From: Paenibacillus sedimenti
GTDB lineage: Bacteria > Bacillota > Bacilli > Paenibacillales > NBRC-103111
Direction of reading: 5' to 3'
Length of the DNA: 64,000 nucleotides
Assembly (NCBI RefSeq): GCF_014534655.1
Contig: NZ_JACVVD010000001.1
Coordinates: 186,001-250,000, forward strand
Shown here: piece by piece, positions 63,558 to 64,000 of the stretch
Layout of the letters: the number at the start of each line of letters is the position of its first letter
How positions within the stretch are numbered: the stretch's first letter is position 1
The notes under the pieces: model-generated
Told to the model about the DNA's origin: nothing
The model's input: the letters and a program-made list of their open reading frames with translations, nothing else
The model's database searches: none
Translations under genes and position numbers: made by a program

Positions 63558-64000
63558 GACGCTGTGGGCGGAACTGCTGCCCTTCGAGTTCAAGCAAAGA
63601 TTGTCGGAATGCCCCGTCGTGTACTTGCCGCTCGGTCTCTGCGAGCCGCACGGGCAGATTAGCGCGTTCGGTCTCGATACGATTAAAGCGGAATGGCTGT
63701 GCCGGGAAGCAGCCCGGCAAGTTGGGGGCATCGTCGCCCCATCGATGGGCTACCATATCCATGAGACGGGCTACCATGCCCGTTGGCTGGAAGAGACGGT
63801 CGGGGAAGAAAATCCGCACATGACTTCTGTGCCCCCGGCGGTTTTCCTCTCGCTATTCTTATATCAATTGAGAGCATTTGTGCATGCAGGTTTTACAACC
63901 GTTGTCGTCGTATCAGGGCATAGCGGGGGGAATCAGCGGGATTTGCGGCATGCGGCTGACGTATTTATGAAATACGTTGCCGTGCAGGTCTGGGTCAAAA
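63535..64000 (+). CDS. Creatininase-family amidohydrolase (3' truncated by the window edge)
   Basis: An open frame of 155 codons starting at ATG 63535, inside the last 23 bases of the aldo/keto reductase gene, and running off the window. The first residues are MRPSTSYKTLWAELLPFEF. Family landmarks are YLPLGLCEPHGQIS, whose Glu and His match the metal-binding E-x-H-G motif, the Asp in GLDTIKAE, and SGHSGGNQRDL, the GHGGN-like segment. Members hydrolyse cyclic amides or lactam-like bonds, or act in cofactor synthesis. The ribosome-binding site is weak, so the exact start is uncertain. It continues the oxygenase module. Confidence 0.75.
   Translation, partial: MRPSTSYKTLWAELLPFEFKQRLSECPVVYLPLGLCEPHGQISAFGLDTIKAEWLCREAARQVGGIVAPSMGYHIHETGYHARWLEETVGEENPHMTSVPPAVFLSLFLYQLRAFVHAGFTTVVVVSGHSGGNQRDLRHAADVFMKYVAVQVWVK

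Overview
The window looks like a chromosomal carbohydrate-utilisation island of a Gram-positive, spore-former-type Firmicute, most likely Paenibacillaceae (Paenibacillus or Cohnella-like). The signs are strong AGGAGG ribosome-binding sites, a three-repeat SLH surface protein, many lipobox proteins, a YesM/YesN-type two-component pair, a CcpA cre site, and the combination of YIP1 and DUF5696 proteins with sugar ABC permeases. All assignments come from reading motifs and gene order; no database search was run.

Layout. 1-3390: tail of an unrecognised gene, a BNR/sialidase-fold protein, an AraC regulator and an alpha/beta hydrolase. 3502-14786: a putative operon led by a cre-bearing promoter. It encodes an MsmX-like ATPase, a 991-residue solute-binding protein, two permeases, two tandem DUF5060/apiosidase-fold glycosidases and a GH95 enzyme. 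14787-15292: a gene-free stretch with repeated and inverted 13-bp elements between convergent operons. 15293-19419 (minus): histidine kinase, response regulator and solute-binding lipoprotein. 19585-36713: a tightly overlapping catabolic operon of Gfo/Idh/MocA oxidoreductase, TIM-barrel isomerase, two unfamiliar proteins, GH2, LacZ-type GH2, GH42 and a GH106-like enzyme. 36768-50705: a cell-surface block of NHL/TPR/YIP1 protein, DUF5696 protein, two permeases, two solute-binding lipoproteins, and five secreted proteins sharing one ThuA/glutaminase-like domain (four lipid-anchored, one SLH-anchored). 50794-56324: a MacAB-like ABC system whose second ATPase ends in an AbrB-like domain. 56343-64000: GH127-type enzyme, aldose epimerase, a second oxidoreductase/isomerase pair, then a diiron desaturase-like enzyme, Rieske ferredoxin, aldo/keto reductase and a truncated creatininase-family gene.

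How it may work together (inference). Surface proteins and solute-binding lipoproteins capture oligosaccharides from a branched plant glycan. The permease pairs import them, probably sharing the single MsmX-like ATPase. Apparently cytoplasmic exo-glycosidases strip L-fucose/L-galactose, L-arabinofuranose, galactose, rhamnose and apiose-like residues. Two oxidoreductase/isomerase pairs and the oxygenase module then handle unusual sugars. The enzyme set resembles the known rhamnogalacturonan-II tool kit of Bacteroides. Control appears to combine CcpA (cre sites) with an AraC-type regulator that may read a shared GCA-N7/8-CCTATAA element upstream of three genes.

The least described parts are the five-member secreted domain family with its associated MacAB/AbrB exporter, and the desaturase-Rieske-reductase-creatininase module.
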